Assembly (NCBI GenBank): GCA_035353615.1
Contig: DAOPZY010000003.1
Location: 1-64,000, forward strand
From: CAXXOK01 sp035353615
GTDB lineage: Bacteria > Bacillota > Clostridia > Christensenellales > Aristaeellaceae
DNA: 64,000 nt
Direction of reading: 5' to 3'
Below, piece after piece: positions 52,385 to 61,205 of the stretch (within the stretch, counting starts at the first letter, position 1; every line of letters starts with the position of its first letter). The translations under genes were made by a program, and so were the position numbers. The notes beneath the pieces were generated by a model, which was not told the DNA's origin, made no database searches, and saw nothing but the letters and a program-made list of their open reading frames with translations.

Positions 52385-53905
52385 TCATGAAAGGAGCGCC
52401 GCGAGCGTGACCTCGGGGGATTGGTTACCGTCGGCAGCCGCGCCGCCAAGCGTGCCAAGCAGCTGAACCGTCTGGCCGTCCGTAATGCCCAGCAGATCGG
52501 CGCAAAGCACCGTATAAGTTTCGCCGGCCTGCGTGGTGAGCAGGAAGCGTGGGGAGCCGCTCGCGTAATCCGGCGCCGATACCTGACCGGTCAGCTCCAC
52601 CACATCGCCTTCGTAGGCGGAGGGGCGGCTGACGAGCTTTTGGTACGCTACCGTGCGCACCTTCTGTTGCAGGGCGGCAAGGGCGGCTTCATCGCTTTGC
52701 ACGCGGGTAACGGAAAAGGCGTAATCGTTGCGGTGGTAGCCCTGCGCCTGCGCCTGAAGGGTAAAATCGTTTGAGCCTACGCGATCCAACTGCAGCGTAA
52801 CGCTGAAGGCGCCGTCGCTTGCAACGGTGATCCGCCCGGAGCCGCGGCCCTGCGTCAGCTTGACCGTGGTGCCGGGGAGGGCAAGGCCGGAAAGGGTTAC
52901 GCGATCCTCCGCGACGGTTTCGGCGGTTTCCAGCGCGAGGGGGGTGGTTTGCCAATCCACTCGCACGGAAAAGTCCACCACGGTTTTCGCGTCGCCCTTG
53001 AAGGCCGTAAGCTCAATGGCGTTGGTCGCGTTGCCGGTCAGGTTAGGCACGGTAAAGCTGAAACGGCCGTCCGTGTCCGCCTTGATCCGGGAACTGCTTT
53101 TGCCGTTGACCGAATAGCGAAGCGTTCCGCCCGCCACCGTTTGCCCGGAAAGCGTGAAGCTGGTGGTTGAAAGGGTATCGGCCACAGGGTCCAGCGTGAG
53201 GTCGCAACCCTGCTGCTGGTAGCTGAGCGCGGCGGGCTGGCTTTCCACGGCGGTCGAGGGCAGCGCGAGCGTTTGGGCTGGGGCGTCGGCGGCTTCCGTC
53301 TGCGCGGTTTGCGCCTTGGCCCCCAAGCGCAGGGTGCGGCTCGCGGCGTCGGTCAGCAGGTCGATATCGGCTTGCGTGGCTTCACGGCCGATCAGATCCA
53401 TCCGGAAGGCGTAAAGATCGTTCAAGTACAGGGTGGCAAGCGACAGATTGGAATAGGGGAGCGCGCCGTCGCCCTGCGCTTCGGCGGTAGAAGTGAAAAG
53501 CGCATATCCGTCCTCGGCCCAGGTTGCGTTTCCGTAACCGCCCTGACGGGCCAGCAGGGTCAAAAAAGCGTCCTTATCGGCGGCGGTCAGCTCCTGATAC
53601 TCACCGCTGGTCAGCTCCTCCGGTTTGGCGGTTACGCTCAGGGAAAACTGTCGTCCGTCCGGTTGAATGCCGATCAGGTACTGGCCTTCGCGGATCATGG
53701 AGGCGAGCATGGTTTCCGAATCCGTGCCCAGCGCCGCTAGCGCCTGCGCGTCCATATGATCCCGGGTGATGTACAGCTCGCCTTCCGCGGGCGTATAGCG
53801 CAGGCCGATCCCGTCCAATGCGACGGATTCCTCGGCATGGGCCGCCGCAAACAGCACGACGCAGGCTACCAGAAGCGCGAAGGTCAACAACCGGCGAATT
53901 TTCAC
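52385..53905 (-). CDS. Secreted protein with Ig-like repeats, paralogue 2
   Basis: 506 residues. Signal peptide about 1-24 (FAAAHAEES). The N-terminal region has LYITRDHMDAQALAALG, comparable with the paralogue's YITITPDNIANY; two Ig-like modules (FTLSGQTVAGGTLRYSV, VTLSGLALPGTTVKLTQ) and a C-terminal OB-like domain (SAYEGDVVELTGQVSAP). First gene of the two-gene unit; 26-bp gap to the next. No enzyme motif. Confidence 0.75.
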   Translation of the reverse strand: MKIRRLLTFALLVACVVLFAAAHAEESVALDGIGLRYTPAEGELYITRDHMDAQALAALGTDSETMLASMIREGQYLIGIQPDGRQFSLSVTAKPEELTSGEYQELTAADKDAFLTLLARQGGYGNATWAEDGYALFTSTAEAQGDGALPYSNLSLATLYLNDLYAFRMDLIGREATQADIDLLTDAASRTLRLGAKAQTAQTEAADAPAQTLALPSTAVESQPAALSYQQQGCDLTLDPVADTLSTTSFTLSGQTVAGGTLRYSVNGKSSSRIKADTDGRFSFTVPNLTGNATNAIELTAFKGDAKTVVDFSVRVDWQTTPLALETAETVAEDRVTLSGLALPGTTVKLTQGRGSGRITVASDGAFSVTLQLDRVGSNDFTLQAQAQGYHRNDYAFSVTRVQSDEAALAALQQKVRTVAYQKLVSRPSAYEGDVVELTGQVSAPDYASGSPRFLLTTQAGETYTVLCADLLGITDGQTVQLLGTLGGAAADGNQSPEVTLAALLS

Positions 53906-53989
53906 GGAAGGCTCCTCTCACGGGGGAAGGATTCCCTCGAAGGTGTTCGGTTAACGGCGCGTCAAAAAAGCGCTTGCGCCATGCTCTGT

Positions 53990-54019
53990 ATTGTATCATA
54001 GAATGCCGAGCCTGCGCAA
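53990..54019 (-). promoter_or_regulatory. Promoter of the secreted-protein pair
   Basis: Minus-strand TTGCGC (54014-54019), 18-bp spacer, TACAAT (53990-53995), about 80 bp before the ATG. Confidence 0.6.
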
Positions 54020-54101
54020 GAATAGGCTGTAACAATCACGCTTTTGTGCCCGTAATGGCACGGGATGGGGGCCGCCGCGCGGCGCGAAGGCACGGGCGGA
54101 A

Positions 54102-54199
54102 CAGAATGCGCAGGGCCTGCGCGCGAGGCGGCGCCAGTACCAGAACAGCCAACGTGCCGCTGGCAAGCCAGAATGCGCATGGCCCATACGCGAGGCGGC
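54102..54199. repeat. Imperfect 31-bp direct repeat
   Basis: Copies at 54102-54132 and 54169-54199 share CAGAATGCGCA-GGCC and CGCGAGGCGGC, 67 bp apart, in the divergent gap before the transporter gene. No gene in the gap. Confidence 0.55.
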
Positions 54200-54232
54200 A
54201 CAGGAAAAACTTTCGCTCTGCCCCGCCACACA

Positions 54233-54261
54233 TTGACGCATCCGCCCGCCGGCGGTATACT
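54233..54261 (+). promoter_or_regulatory. Promoter of the DMT transporter
   Basis: TTGACG (54233-54238), 17-bp spacer, TATACT (54256-54261), about 30 bp before the ATG. Confidence 0.75.
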
Positions 54262-54290
54262 GCCTTTATGTCCGTGAGGAGGAACCGAGT

Positions 54291-55307
54291 ATGAAGGATA
54301 TGGCTGAACGCGGCGGAATGCCGCAGGCGCAGGATACAAAAATTGGATACTTGTCGTTGGCGACAGCGGTCGCGGGTACGTCGCTGGCGTCGCTTTTTTA
54401 CAAGCTGGCCTTTGCGACCGGATTGCATCCGCTGTGGGTGAATGTGATTCGCCTGTTCCTGACGCTGGTGATTATGACCCCGATGACGCTTTTCAGTAAA
54501 AAGCACATCGCCGCGCTCCGGGGCGTAACCAAGGGCGCGTTCTGGCTGAGCGCGCTGGCGGGCACGCTTTTGGCGTTTCACTTTACGGCGTGGGTGCTGG
54601 CGTTGGACAACACGGATGTGTTCGCCGCCTCGGCCATATGGGGAACGTACCTGCTGATGACCGCGCTGTTTTCCGCGTGGATACTGCATGAAAAAACATC
54701 GCGCGGGGCGCTGGTGGGCATGGTGATCGCAACGGTCGGCGTGGTGGTGTGCAACCTGGACGGTGGCATCGGCAAGCTGAGCGGCAACCTGTTCGCGCTG
54801 CTCGCGGCGGCCCTGCAGGCGCTTTATACGCTTTGCGGCCGTAAGGCGCGGGTTTCGATGGACACGCACACCTACACCTCCATCGCCTACACGTTTACCT
54901 TTGCGTGGATGGCGGTTTTTGTGCTGACGCTGGGCATCCGGCCGACGGGCTTCGGCGCGCAAAGCGTGCTGTGGGCGTTGTGCCTCGCGGTGTTCTGCAC
55001 CCTGCTTGGGCATACGATGCTGAACGTATCGCTTAAATATTTCAAAGCGCCCACCGTGTCGGCGGTGATGCTGGTGACCGTGGCGACGGCCCCGCTGGTG
55101 GTGCTGGCGGTGCTGGGCGACGCGCCAACGGCGTATACGCTGTTGGGCGGTTGCATCATTCTGGTGGGGCTGGTCTGGTACCTGACGGTGGAGCACCGGG
55201 AAGCCAAGGCAGCCCAAAAGGCGGCGCAACCTGAACCGACCGCCGCAAACGGCTCCGGCAACGCCGCGCCGGAAGATGAGGAAAAGGACACCGTACAGGC
55301 GTTATAA
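54291..55307 (+). CDS. DMT-superfamily (EamA) transporter
   Basis: 338 residues with ten predicted membrane helices in two EamA halves (about 18-150 and 165-300), for example FHFTAWVLALDNTDVFAASAIWGTYLL and VSAVMLVTVATAPLVVLAVLGD. A cytoplasmic tail of about 35 Ala/Glu-rich residues follows. Probably exports or imports a small metabolite; substrate unknown. GAGGAGG precedes ATG 54291. Monocistronic. Confidence 0.9.
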   Translation: MKDMAERGGMPQAQDTKIGYLSLATAVAGTSLASLFYKLAFATGLHPLWVNVIRLFLTLVIMTPMTLFSKKHIAALRGVTKGAFWLSALAGTLLAFHFTAWVLALDNTDVFAASAIWGTYLLMTALFSAWILHEKTSRGALVGMVIATVGVVVCNLDGGIGKLSGNLFALLAAALQALYTLCGRKARVSMDTHTYTSIAYTFTFAWMAVFVLTLGIRPTGFGAQSVLWALCLAVFCTLLGHTMLNVSLKYFKAPTVSAVMLVTVATAPLVVLAVLGDAPTAYTLLGGCIILVGLVWYLTVEHREAKAAQKAAQPEPTAANGSGNAAPEDEEKDTVQAL

Positions 55308-55553
55308 AGCAAAACTGTCGAACGGTTTGCGCACGGGGCGGCAGGCGCGGTACTTCGCTCCCCGCACGATAACGGCATGAAGCGTAACAGCCCCGCGAAA
55401 AGCGCCTATCAAGGGCGCGGAGCATCGCGCCCCCACGCCCCAACAAACCGATCCGGTACACGCCTACGGAACGGCAGCTGCCTGAGGCAGTCACGGCGCG
55501 ACAGTGGGTCGCCACCGCCTGCCCTGACGAAAAAACCGCAAGCTTGGTTAAGG
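55308..55553. other. Gene-free stretch before repeat copy B
   Basis: About 245 bp between the transporter stop and the repeat. I see no start codon with an RBS, no promoter of good quality and no clear terminator hairpin for the transporter here. Confidence 0.4.
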
Positions 55554-55741
55554 TTCAGACTGCTGACAAACCCTCGCCGCAGCGAAAATGGGTCAAAGGC
55601 AAAGCCCTTGCGGGGCGCAGGGGCGAAGCTCCCTGCCCGCCGGAGGCCTTATGCGGGAACACATTCAACGTAAGCGCCACGAGTGCCGGAGGCACAATGT
55701 GATGCGCGTATGGACTCCATTCGGGTTGTCAACAGTCTGAA
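55554..55741 (+). repeat. MITE-like element, copy B (188 bp)
   Basis: The left end TTCAGACTGCTGACAAACCC (55554-55573) and right end, read inward on the other strand, TTCAGACTGTTGACAACCC (55741-55723) form near-perfect terminal inverted repeats. The interior starts CGCCGCAGCGAAA as in the tandem repeats at 16747, then CCCTTGCGGGG and CTTATGCGGG. No transposase frame. It lies between the DMT gene and the his operon end. Confidence 0.78.
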
Positions 55742-55833
55742 GCCCGGCAAAAGCATGCTTACCGCCGCGCGGACCCCGGTCAATCAGGCCGCTGCCCGAA
55801 ACCCGGCCCCTGACAATTTAACTGTAAATACAA

Positions 55834-55869
55834 AAAACCGGGCGACTGCCATAGGGCGCGCCCGGTTTT
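55834..55869. terminator. Bidirectional terminator after the his operon
   Basis: AAAACCGGGCG (55834-55844) pairs perfectly with CGCCCGGTTTT (55859-55869). Flanking A and T runs allow use on both strands; it would end the minus-strand his transcript. Confidence 0.8.
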
Positions 55870-55937
55870 GCGATTGATCCATCGAAACGGGGAAACCCCG
55901 CGCCAACCAATGACAATCGAGGCTGTTTACTGAAGGG

Positions 55938-56786
55938 TTACAGGGTCACCTCGTCCCACAGGGCGTTGCCGGTGCCCAGCCGCAGCACGCGTTTCCAACC
56001 GTTGGCCTTCAGCATGGCCAGCGTTTGTTCAAAGGCGCAATCCATCTGCTGGGCGTTATGGCAGTCGGAGGTGAGGGTCAGCTCGCCGGCCAGCTCCCGC
56101 CATGCGTTTAACATAAACGGCGCCGGATAGGGCACGGTATCGTACCCCCGGGCAATGTTGCCGGTATTGACTTCCAGCACCCGGCAGCCGCGGCGCGCCT
56201 GGGCGAGCGCTTCAAGCGCCATGTCGCGGTAGGCCGGGCAGGCCGTGTCCAGCCCGATCTGCGCCGCGTATTTACGCACCAGATCAAAATGGCCGATCAC
56301 ATCCGGCTTGTCTTTTTCAACAGATGCGCCGTGCAGCTGAAAATACGCCCGGGCCATCGCGAGCGGATCGCCGCCGCAGCGCGCGCCGATGTAGCGTTTC
56401 AGCAGCTCGGGGGAGCCATCCACCGCGACCCAAGCGTCGCCCAGCGGATCGGGGAAGTAGTGGGTGGAGCCGATCAGGTAATCAAAATCCAGCCGGTTTT
56501 GCGCCTTCTGGTCATCCGGCACAAGCGCGTCCTGCTCCAGCCCCACATATACGCGGGGCGGCAGGCTCCATTCCGAAAGCTTGTCCTGCAGGCAGCGCAG
56601 CTCCGCGCGGTACGCGCTCTGCTCCTCAACGCTCATGCAATACTGCCAGTCAAACCCCTGCATGGCGTGCCCGGAAAAGCCGAGGCTTACAAAGCCGAGC
56701 CGCTGCGCCGCGGTCAACTGTTCCGCTACGGTGCTTTGACCGTCGCAGTAGGTGGTGTGCGTGTGCGCGTTGGATAAAAAGCTCAT
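55938..56786 (-). CDS. hisK: Histidinol-phosphatase, PHP family
   Basis: 282 residues. PHP metal-site motifs NAHTHTTYCDG (6-16), GFSGHAM, GSTHYF, GHFDLVRKY and SDCHNA. Removes phosphate from histidinol phosphate, the step before HisD. The ATG overlaps the hisIE stop (ATGA), and the position at the end of a his operon supports HisK over other PHP esterases. It explains why hisB here is the short, dehydratase-only form. Confidence 0.92.
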   Translation of the reverse strand: MSFLSNAHTHTTYCDGQSTVAEQLTAAQRLGFVSLGFSGHAMQGFDWQYCMSVEEQSAYRAELRCLQDKLSEWSLPPRVYVGLEQDALVPDDQKAQNRLDFDYLIGSTHYFPDPLGDAWVAVDGSPELLKRYIGARCGGDPLAMARAYFQLHGASVEKDKPDVIGHFDLVRKYAAQIGLDTACPAYRDMALEALAQARRGCRVLEVNTGNIARGYDTVPYPAPFMLNAWRELAGELTLTSDCHNAQQMDCAFEQTLAMLKANGWKRVLRLGTGNALWDEVTL

Positions 56787-57439
56787 TGCATGCGCTCCTG
56801 CTTCACTTTATGATCCACCACATGGCGCTTGGCCAACTCCCGCACCACATCCTCCAGCGAAAGGCCCATATCCACCATCAGCACCATGGCATGGTAGGTC
56901 AGGTCGCCCAGCTCGTACAGGGTTTCCGCCCGATCATCCTTCGCGCCCGCAATGAGGACCTCGGTGCATTCTTCTCCCACTTTTTTCAGAATTTTTTCCC
57001 GCCCCTTCTGGAACAGGTAGGTGGTGTAGCTGCCTTCCACAGGGTTGCTGCGGCGGCCCTCGATCAGCGCAAGCAAAGCGGAAAGGGAAAAAGGCCGGAT
57101 GGTTTCATCCTCATACAGGGTGTCAAAAAAGCAGCTTTCCGCGCCCGTGTGGCAGGCGGGGCCGGCTTTTTTCACTTCCACCACCAGCGCGTCGCCATCG
57201 CAATCCGCGCGCAGGGCGACGATCTTTTGGGTGTTGCCGCTGGTTTCGCCTTTGCGCCACAGGCACTGGCGGCTGCGGCTGAAAAAGCAGGTGTACCCTT
57301 CGCTCAGGCTGATTTTCAGGCTTTCCCGGTTCATATAGGCCAGAGTGAGCACCTCGTGGGTCACATAATCCTGCACAATGGCGGGGATCAGGCCCTGCGC
57401 GTCAAAGTGAAGCTTGGGTTCCATTTCTTCAAATGTCAT
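56783..57439 (-). CDS. hisI: Bifunctional PR-AMP cyclohydrolase / PR-ATP pyrophosphatase
   Basis: 218 residues (HisIE). HisI part 1-125 with ADCDGDALVVEVKK and PACHTGAESCFF supplying zinc ligands; HisE part about 128-218 with GSYTTYLFQKGREKILKKVGEE and ELGDLTYH. Steps 2 and 3 of histidine synthesis. Confidence 0.97.
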   Translation of the reverse strand: MTFEEMEPKLHFDAQGLIPAIVQDYVTHEVLTLAYMNRESLKISLSEGYTCFFSRSRQCLWRKGETSGNTQKIVALRADCDGDALVVEVKKAGPACHTGAESCFFDTLYEDETIRPFSLSALLALIEGRRSNPVEGSYTTYLFQKGREKILKKVGEECTEVLIAGAKDDRAETLYELGDLTYHAMVLMVDMGLSLEDVVRELAKRHVVDHKVKQERMQ

Positions 57440-57450
57440 GGGTTCCTCCG

Positions 57451-58206
57451 TTACAGGCGCATCGGTACGCCGTTTTTGGCAAGGTAGCGTTTCAGCTCGC
57501 GGATGTCCACCTCATGGGAATGGAAGATGCTGGCCGCAAGCCCCGCGTCCACGCGCGGCAATTGAAACAGCGTCTGAAAATCCTCCTGTTTGCCAGCTCC
57601 GCCGGAGGCGATCAGGGGCAGGCTGACCGCGTCCCCGATGGCGGAAAGCATTTCCAGATCAAACCCGTTGCGCACGCCGTCGGTATCGATGGAGTTTACC
57701 ACCACCTCGCCCGCGCCGTGTTCCTCCCCAAACCGAACCCATTCCACCGCGTCCAGGCCCGTGTCCTCGCGGCCGCCCTTGGCAAACACGTGGAAGCGGC
57801 CGTTCACGCGCTTCACATCCATGGAGAGCACCACGCACTGGTCGCCGTAGCGCTTGGCGGCCTCGGCGATCAACCCCGGGTTGCGGATTGCGCCGCTGTT
57901 TACGCTCACCTTGTCCGCGCCGCATTTGAGCACACGGTCAAAATCGTCCAGCGAGTTGATGCTGCCGCCCACCGTGAGGGGGATGAACACCTCCGCCGCC
58001 ACCCGACGAAGCGCGTCCGCAAACAGCGGCCGGCCCTCTAAGCTGGCGGTAATATCGTAAAACACCAGCTCGTCCGCGCCGGAATCGTTATAAAAGCGCG
58101 CCAGCGTCACCGGATCGTCCACATCGCGCAGCCCTTCAAAGTTGATCCCCTTCACCACCCGGCCGTTGCGCACGTCCAGGCAGGGGATAATCCGTTTGGT
58201 CAGCAT
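57451..58206 (-). CDS. hisF: Imidazole glycerol phosphate synthase, cyclase subunit
   Basis: 251 residues, (beta/alpha)8 barrel. Catalytic Asp11 in PCLDVRNGRVVKG and the second catalytic Asp in VVLSMDVKRV; GGSINSLDDF and LIASGGAGK phosphate-binding loops. Works with HisH, making IGP and AICAR. Overlaps hisA by 7 bp. Confidence 0.98.
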   Translation of the reverse strand: MLTKRIIPCLDVRNGRVVKGINFEGLRDVDDPVTLARFYNDSGADELVFYDITASLEGRPLFADALRRVAAEVFIPLTVGGSINSLDDFDRVLKCGADKVSVNSGAIRNPGLIAEAAKRYGDQCVVLSMDVKRVNGRFHVFAKGGREDTGLDAVEWVRFGEEHGAGEVVVNSIDTDGVRNGFDLEMLSAIGDAVSLPLIASGGAGKQEDFQTLFQLPRVDAGLAASIFHSHEVDIRELKRYLAKNGVPMRL

Positions 58207-58928
58207 TCAACTTCCTCCCCCCGGGCAATTTTCAGGATTCTGGGCAGCGAAAGCTTGCCCGCGTACAGCGCCTTGCCGACAATCGCGCCGTACAGCCCCA
58301 GATCGCGCAGGGCGGCGATTTCCGCCTCAAAGGAGATGCCGCCGCTGGCAATCACCTGCAAACCCTGAATTTGCTGCAACTGCCCGTAAGCGGGCAGATT
58401 GGCCCCCGACAGCAGGCCGTCGCGGCCGATATCGGTGTAGATCACGGTGCGGATGCCCACATCCAAAAGCTTCCGGCAAAAATCGAAGCTGTGGGTTTCG
58501 GTCACGGTTTTCCAGCCGTGGATCGCCACAAACCCATCCTTCGCGTCCACCCCCACGGCGAGCCGATCGCCGTACACCCGGCCCATGCGCGCGGTAAAGT
58601 CAAAATCCGTAACCGCCACGGTGCCAAGGATCACGCGGCTTACCCCCAACGCGAGGGTCTGCTCGATATCCTCCTGCGTGCGGATTCCGCCGCCAACCTC
58701 GATCAACAGCGGCTTTTTGCACAGCTCGGCGATGACGGCGCGGTTTTTGGGGCTGCCATCCTTCGCGCCGTCCAGATCGACGGCATGCAGGCAGGTTGCG
58801 CCCGCGCGCACGAAGCCTTCGGCCATTTCTGCCGGATCGTCGCCGTACACGGTCATGCGGTCGTAATCGCCCTGCGTCAGGCGCACTACGCGGCCCTCCC
58901 GCAGGTCAATGGCGGGGTAGATCAGCAT
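58200..58928 (-). CDS. hisA: ProFAR isomerase
   Basis: 242 residues from ATG 58928 (GGAGG upstream, within hisH). Barrel enzyme with general base in PAIDLREGRVVRL, VGGGIRT and acid in VIYTDIGRDG; SGGISFEAEI phosphate loop. Step 4 of the pathway. Confidence 0.98.
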   Translation of the reverse strand: MLIYPAIDLREGRVVRLTQGDYDRMTVYGDDPAEMAEGFVRAGATCLHAVDLDGAKDGSPKNRAVIAELCKKPLLIEVGGGIRTQEDIEQTLALGVSRVILGTVAVTDFDFTARMGRVYGDRLAVGVDAKDGFVAIHGWKTVTETHSFDFCRKLLDVGIRTVIYTDIGRDGLLSGANLPAYGQLQQIQGLQVIASGGISFEAEIAALRDLGLYGAIVGKALYAGKLSLPRILKIARGEEVEC

Positions 58929-59542
58929 GCGTCGGCCTCCTTTGCAAAAGCGGCCAGGATGCTTAGCCCTACCGCGCCGCTCTTTTCCGGGTGAAACTGC
59001 GTGCCGCACACATTACCGTTGCGCACCACGCCGGGCACGGCCGTCCCATATGCCGAGGTGGCGACCAGCGCCTTCTCGCACCCGGCGGCGTAATAACTGT
59101 GCACATAGTACACGTAATCCCCCGGATGAATGCCCTTCATCAGCGGATCCTCCGGTTTTAAGATGTCCAGACTGTTCCAGCCCATGTGGGGCACTTTCAG
59201 CCCTTTGGCTTCGGGCGCGAGGGGAACCACGTCCCCGCCGATCAGCCCCAAACCTTCGTGAACGCCGTACTCAAGCCCCCTGTCAAACAGCAGCTGCATC
59301 CCAAGGCACACGCCCAACAGGGGCTTGCCGAGCGCCGCCTGCTGCTTGATCAGCGCGTCCAGCTTGAGGGCGCGGAGCTTGTCCGCGGCGTCCCCGAACG
59401 CGCCCACGCCGGGCAGGATGATCCGGTCTGCGGAGCGCAGCGCGGCCTCCTCCCGGGTCACCATGGCTTGCGCGCCGATGCGCGTTAGCGAGCAGGTCAG
59501 CGAGTAGAGGTTGCCAACGCCGTAATCAACAATTGCGATCAT
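58922..59542 (-). CDS. hisH: Imidazole glycerol phosphate synthase, glutaminase subunit
   Basis: 206 residues, class I amidotransferase. Nucleophile in GVCLGMQLLF; His and Glu of the triad in CGTQFHPEKSG; ILPGVGAFGDA oxyanion region. Supplies ammonia to HisF. Confidence 0.98.
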   Translation of the reverse strand: MIAIVDYGVGNLYSLTCSLTRIGAQAMVTREEAALRSADRIILPGVGAFGDAADKLRALKLDALIKQQAALGKPLLGVCLGMQLLFDRGLEYGVHEGLGLIGGDVVPLAPEAKGLKVPHMGWNSLDILKPEDPLMKGIHPGDYVYYVHSYYAAGCEKALVATSAYGTAVPGVVRNGNVCGTQFHPEKSGAVGLSILAAFAKEADAC

Positions 59543-60138
59543 GCTTTGCCTCCCAGCGTCCCTTTCGTGGAGGGGATTTCGTCCGCGCAGGCGGGGTCGA
59601 TGGCGACCGCCTTGCGAAGCGCGCGCCCGAACCCCTTGAACATCGCCTCCAGTATATGATGGCTGTTTTCCCCGGCCAGTTGGCGCAGGTGCAGGGTGAT
59701 GCGGGCCTCCCGCGTTAAGGCGGTAAAAAACTCCTTGCCCAGTTCGGTGTCAAACGTGCCCACCTTCTGCGTGGGCAAAGCCGCGTCCCAGCCAAGGGCG
59801 CCGCGTCCGCTCAGGTCAATGGCCGCCAGCACCAGCGCTTCATCCATCGGCAGGAGGATGTCGCCATACCGCGCAACCCCGCGCAGGTCGCCCAGCGCGG
59901 CCGCCAGCGCCTGACCCAGCGCGATGCCGATATCCTCCACCGTGTGGTGATCGTCCACCGCAGTATCCCCCAGGCAGCGCAGGCGAAGGTCAAAACGCCC
60001 GTGCCGCGCAAACAGGGTGAGCATATGGTCCAGAAAACCGCAACCGGTGGCGATGGAACACTCGCCGGTGCCGTCGAGGTTAAACGTGAGCACGATGTCC
60101 GTTTCCGCCGTTTTCCGGGTGATGGCGGCTGTTCTCAT
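59539..60138 (-). CDS. hisB: Imidazoleglycerol-phosphate dehydratase
   Basis: 199 residues, monofunctional. The duplicated metal motifs HHTVEDIGIALGQAL and HHILEAMFKGFGRALR are both present, plus GFLDHMLTLFARHG. The phosphatase half seen in enterobacterial HisB is absent; HisK does that step. Confidence 0.98.
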   Translation of the reverse strand: MRTAAITRKTAETDIVLTFNLDGTGECSIATGCGFLDHMLTLFARHGRFDLRLRCLGDTAVDDHHTVEDIGIALGQALAAALGDLRGVARYGDILLPMDEALVLAAIDLSGRGALGWDAALPTQKVGTFDTELGKEFFTALTREARITLHLRQLAGENSHHILEAMFKGFGRALRKAVAIDPACADEIPSTKGTLGGKA

Positions 60139-61205
60139 ACCATGCCCTCCCTGAGGATATCCTGTGTTGCCTGAATCAGGCTCTGCATCTGTTGGGCGCT
60201 GCCGATGCTGATGCGCACATACTGCCTGAGCGTGGGCTGAGAAAGGTAACGCACCAGCACACCGCGCGCCTTCAGCTCCCTGTAATAGGTTTGGCCGTCC
60301 ATCCCCGGCGGCGAGGCGAACAGGAAGTTGGTCGCGCTTGGTAAAACCGTGAAGCCCAGCGCCCTCAACTCCGCCGCGCTGCGTTCCCGCTGCGCCACAA
60401 TCTGCTCCACGCCGCGGCGGAAATATTCCCCGTCCCGCATGGCCTCAATGGCGGCCAGCAACGTCATGCTGTTGATGGAGTAGGGGTTGAAGGAGTTCTT
60501 GATCCGGTTCAGATCGTCGATAATTTCCGGGGAGGCGAGCGCGTACCCGAGCCGACCGCCCGCGAGCGAGCGGGATTTGGAGTATGTGCGCACAATCAGC
60601 AGATTGGGGTATCTGGAAAGCAGCGGCACGCAGGTTTCGCCGCCAAAATCCACATACGCTTCGTCAATCAGCACCAGACTGTCGGGATTGCCCGCGACGA
60701 TGCGCTCCACCTGCGCAAGCGGCAGCGCCAGCGATGTGGGGGCGTTGGGGTTTGCCAGCGCCACCAGCTGGTTTTGGGCCATAAATTTTTCCACCGGCAG
60801 GGTAAAATCCCCGTTGAGCGGCACAAGGGTGGGGGATACGCGGTACAGCTGGGCATACACCTTATAAAAGCCGTAGCTTACGTCCGGGAGGGTTGCGCCG
60901 CGCGTTTCATCGGCGTAGGCCATAAAGGCAAACCCGAGCACCTCGTCGGAGCCGTTGCCCACAAACACGTTTTCCGGCCTGAGGCCGTATTCCTCGGCAA
61001 TGGCTTCCCGCAGGGTTTTAGCCAGCGGGTCCGGGTACAGGTTCAGGCGGGAGATGGCCTCGCGGTTGAGCACATCCAGCACGCGGGGGGAAGGCGGCAG
61101 AGGGTTTTCGTTAGTGTTGAGCTTGACGTAGCTCCGATCCTGCGGCTGTTCGCCGGGCACATAGGGGTCCAGCGCGCGCAGCCGGGGCAGCAGATAATCA
61201 CTCAT
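60135..61205 (-). CDS. hisC: Histidinol-phosphate aminotransferase
   Basis: 356 residues, PLP fold type I. NENPLPPSPRV near the N-terminus, ANPNAPTSLALPL, DEAYVDFGG, and the PLP lysine in TYSKSRSLAGGRLGY. Makes histidinol phosphate. Overlaps neighbours on both sides by 4 bp. Confidence 0.97.
   Translation of the reverse strand: MSDYLLPRLRALDPYVPGEQPQDRSYVKLNTNENPLPPSPRVLDVLNREAISRLNLYPDPLAKTLREAIAEEYGLRPENVFVGNGSDEVLGFAFMAYADETRGATLPDVSYGFYKVYAQLYRVSPTLVPLNGDFTLPVEKFMAQNQLVALANPNAPTSLALPLAQVERIVAGNPDSLVLIDEAYVDFGGETCVPLLSRYPNLLIVRTYSKSRSLAGGRLGYALASPEIIDDLNRIKNSFNPYSINSMTLLAAIEAMRDGEYFRRGVEQIVAQRERSAAELRALGFTVLPSATNFLFASPPGMDGQTYYRELKARGVLVRYLSQPTLRQYVRISIGSAQQMQSLIQATQDILREGMV

Noticed and set aside
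50610..52466. 618-codon plus-strand frame over the secreted-protein genes
   Set aside because: Antisense shadow; the minus-strand frames have signal peptides, RBS and a promoter.
50465..55741. Composite transposon carrying the secreted-protein and DMT genes
   Set aside because: The inverted copies are short, lack a transposase and differ in decay; the enclosed genes show no compositional break.
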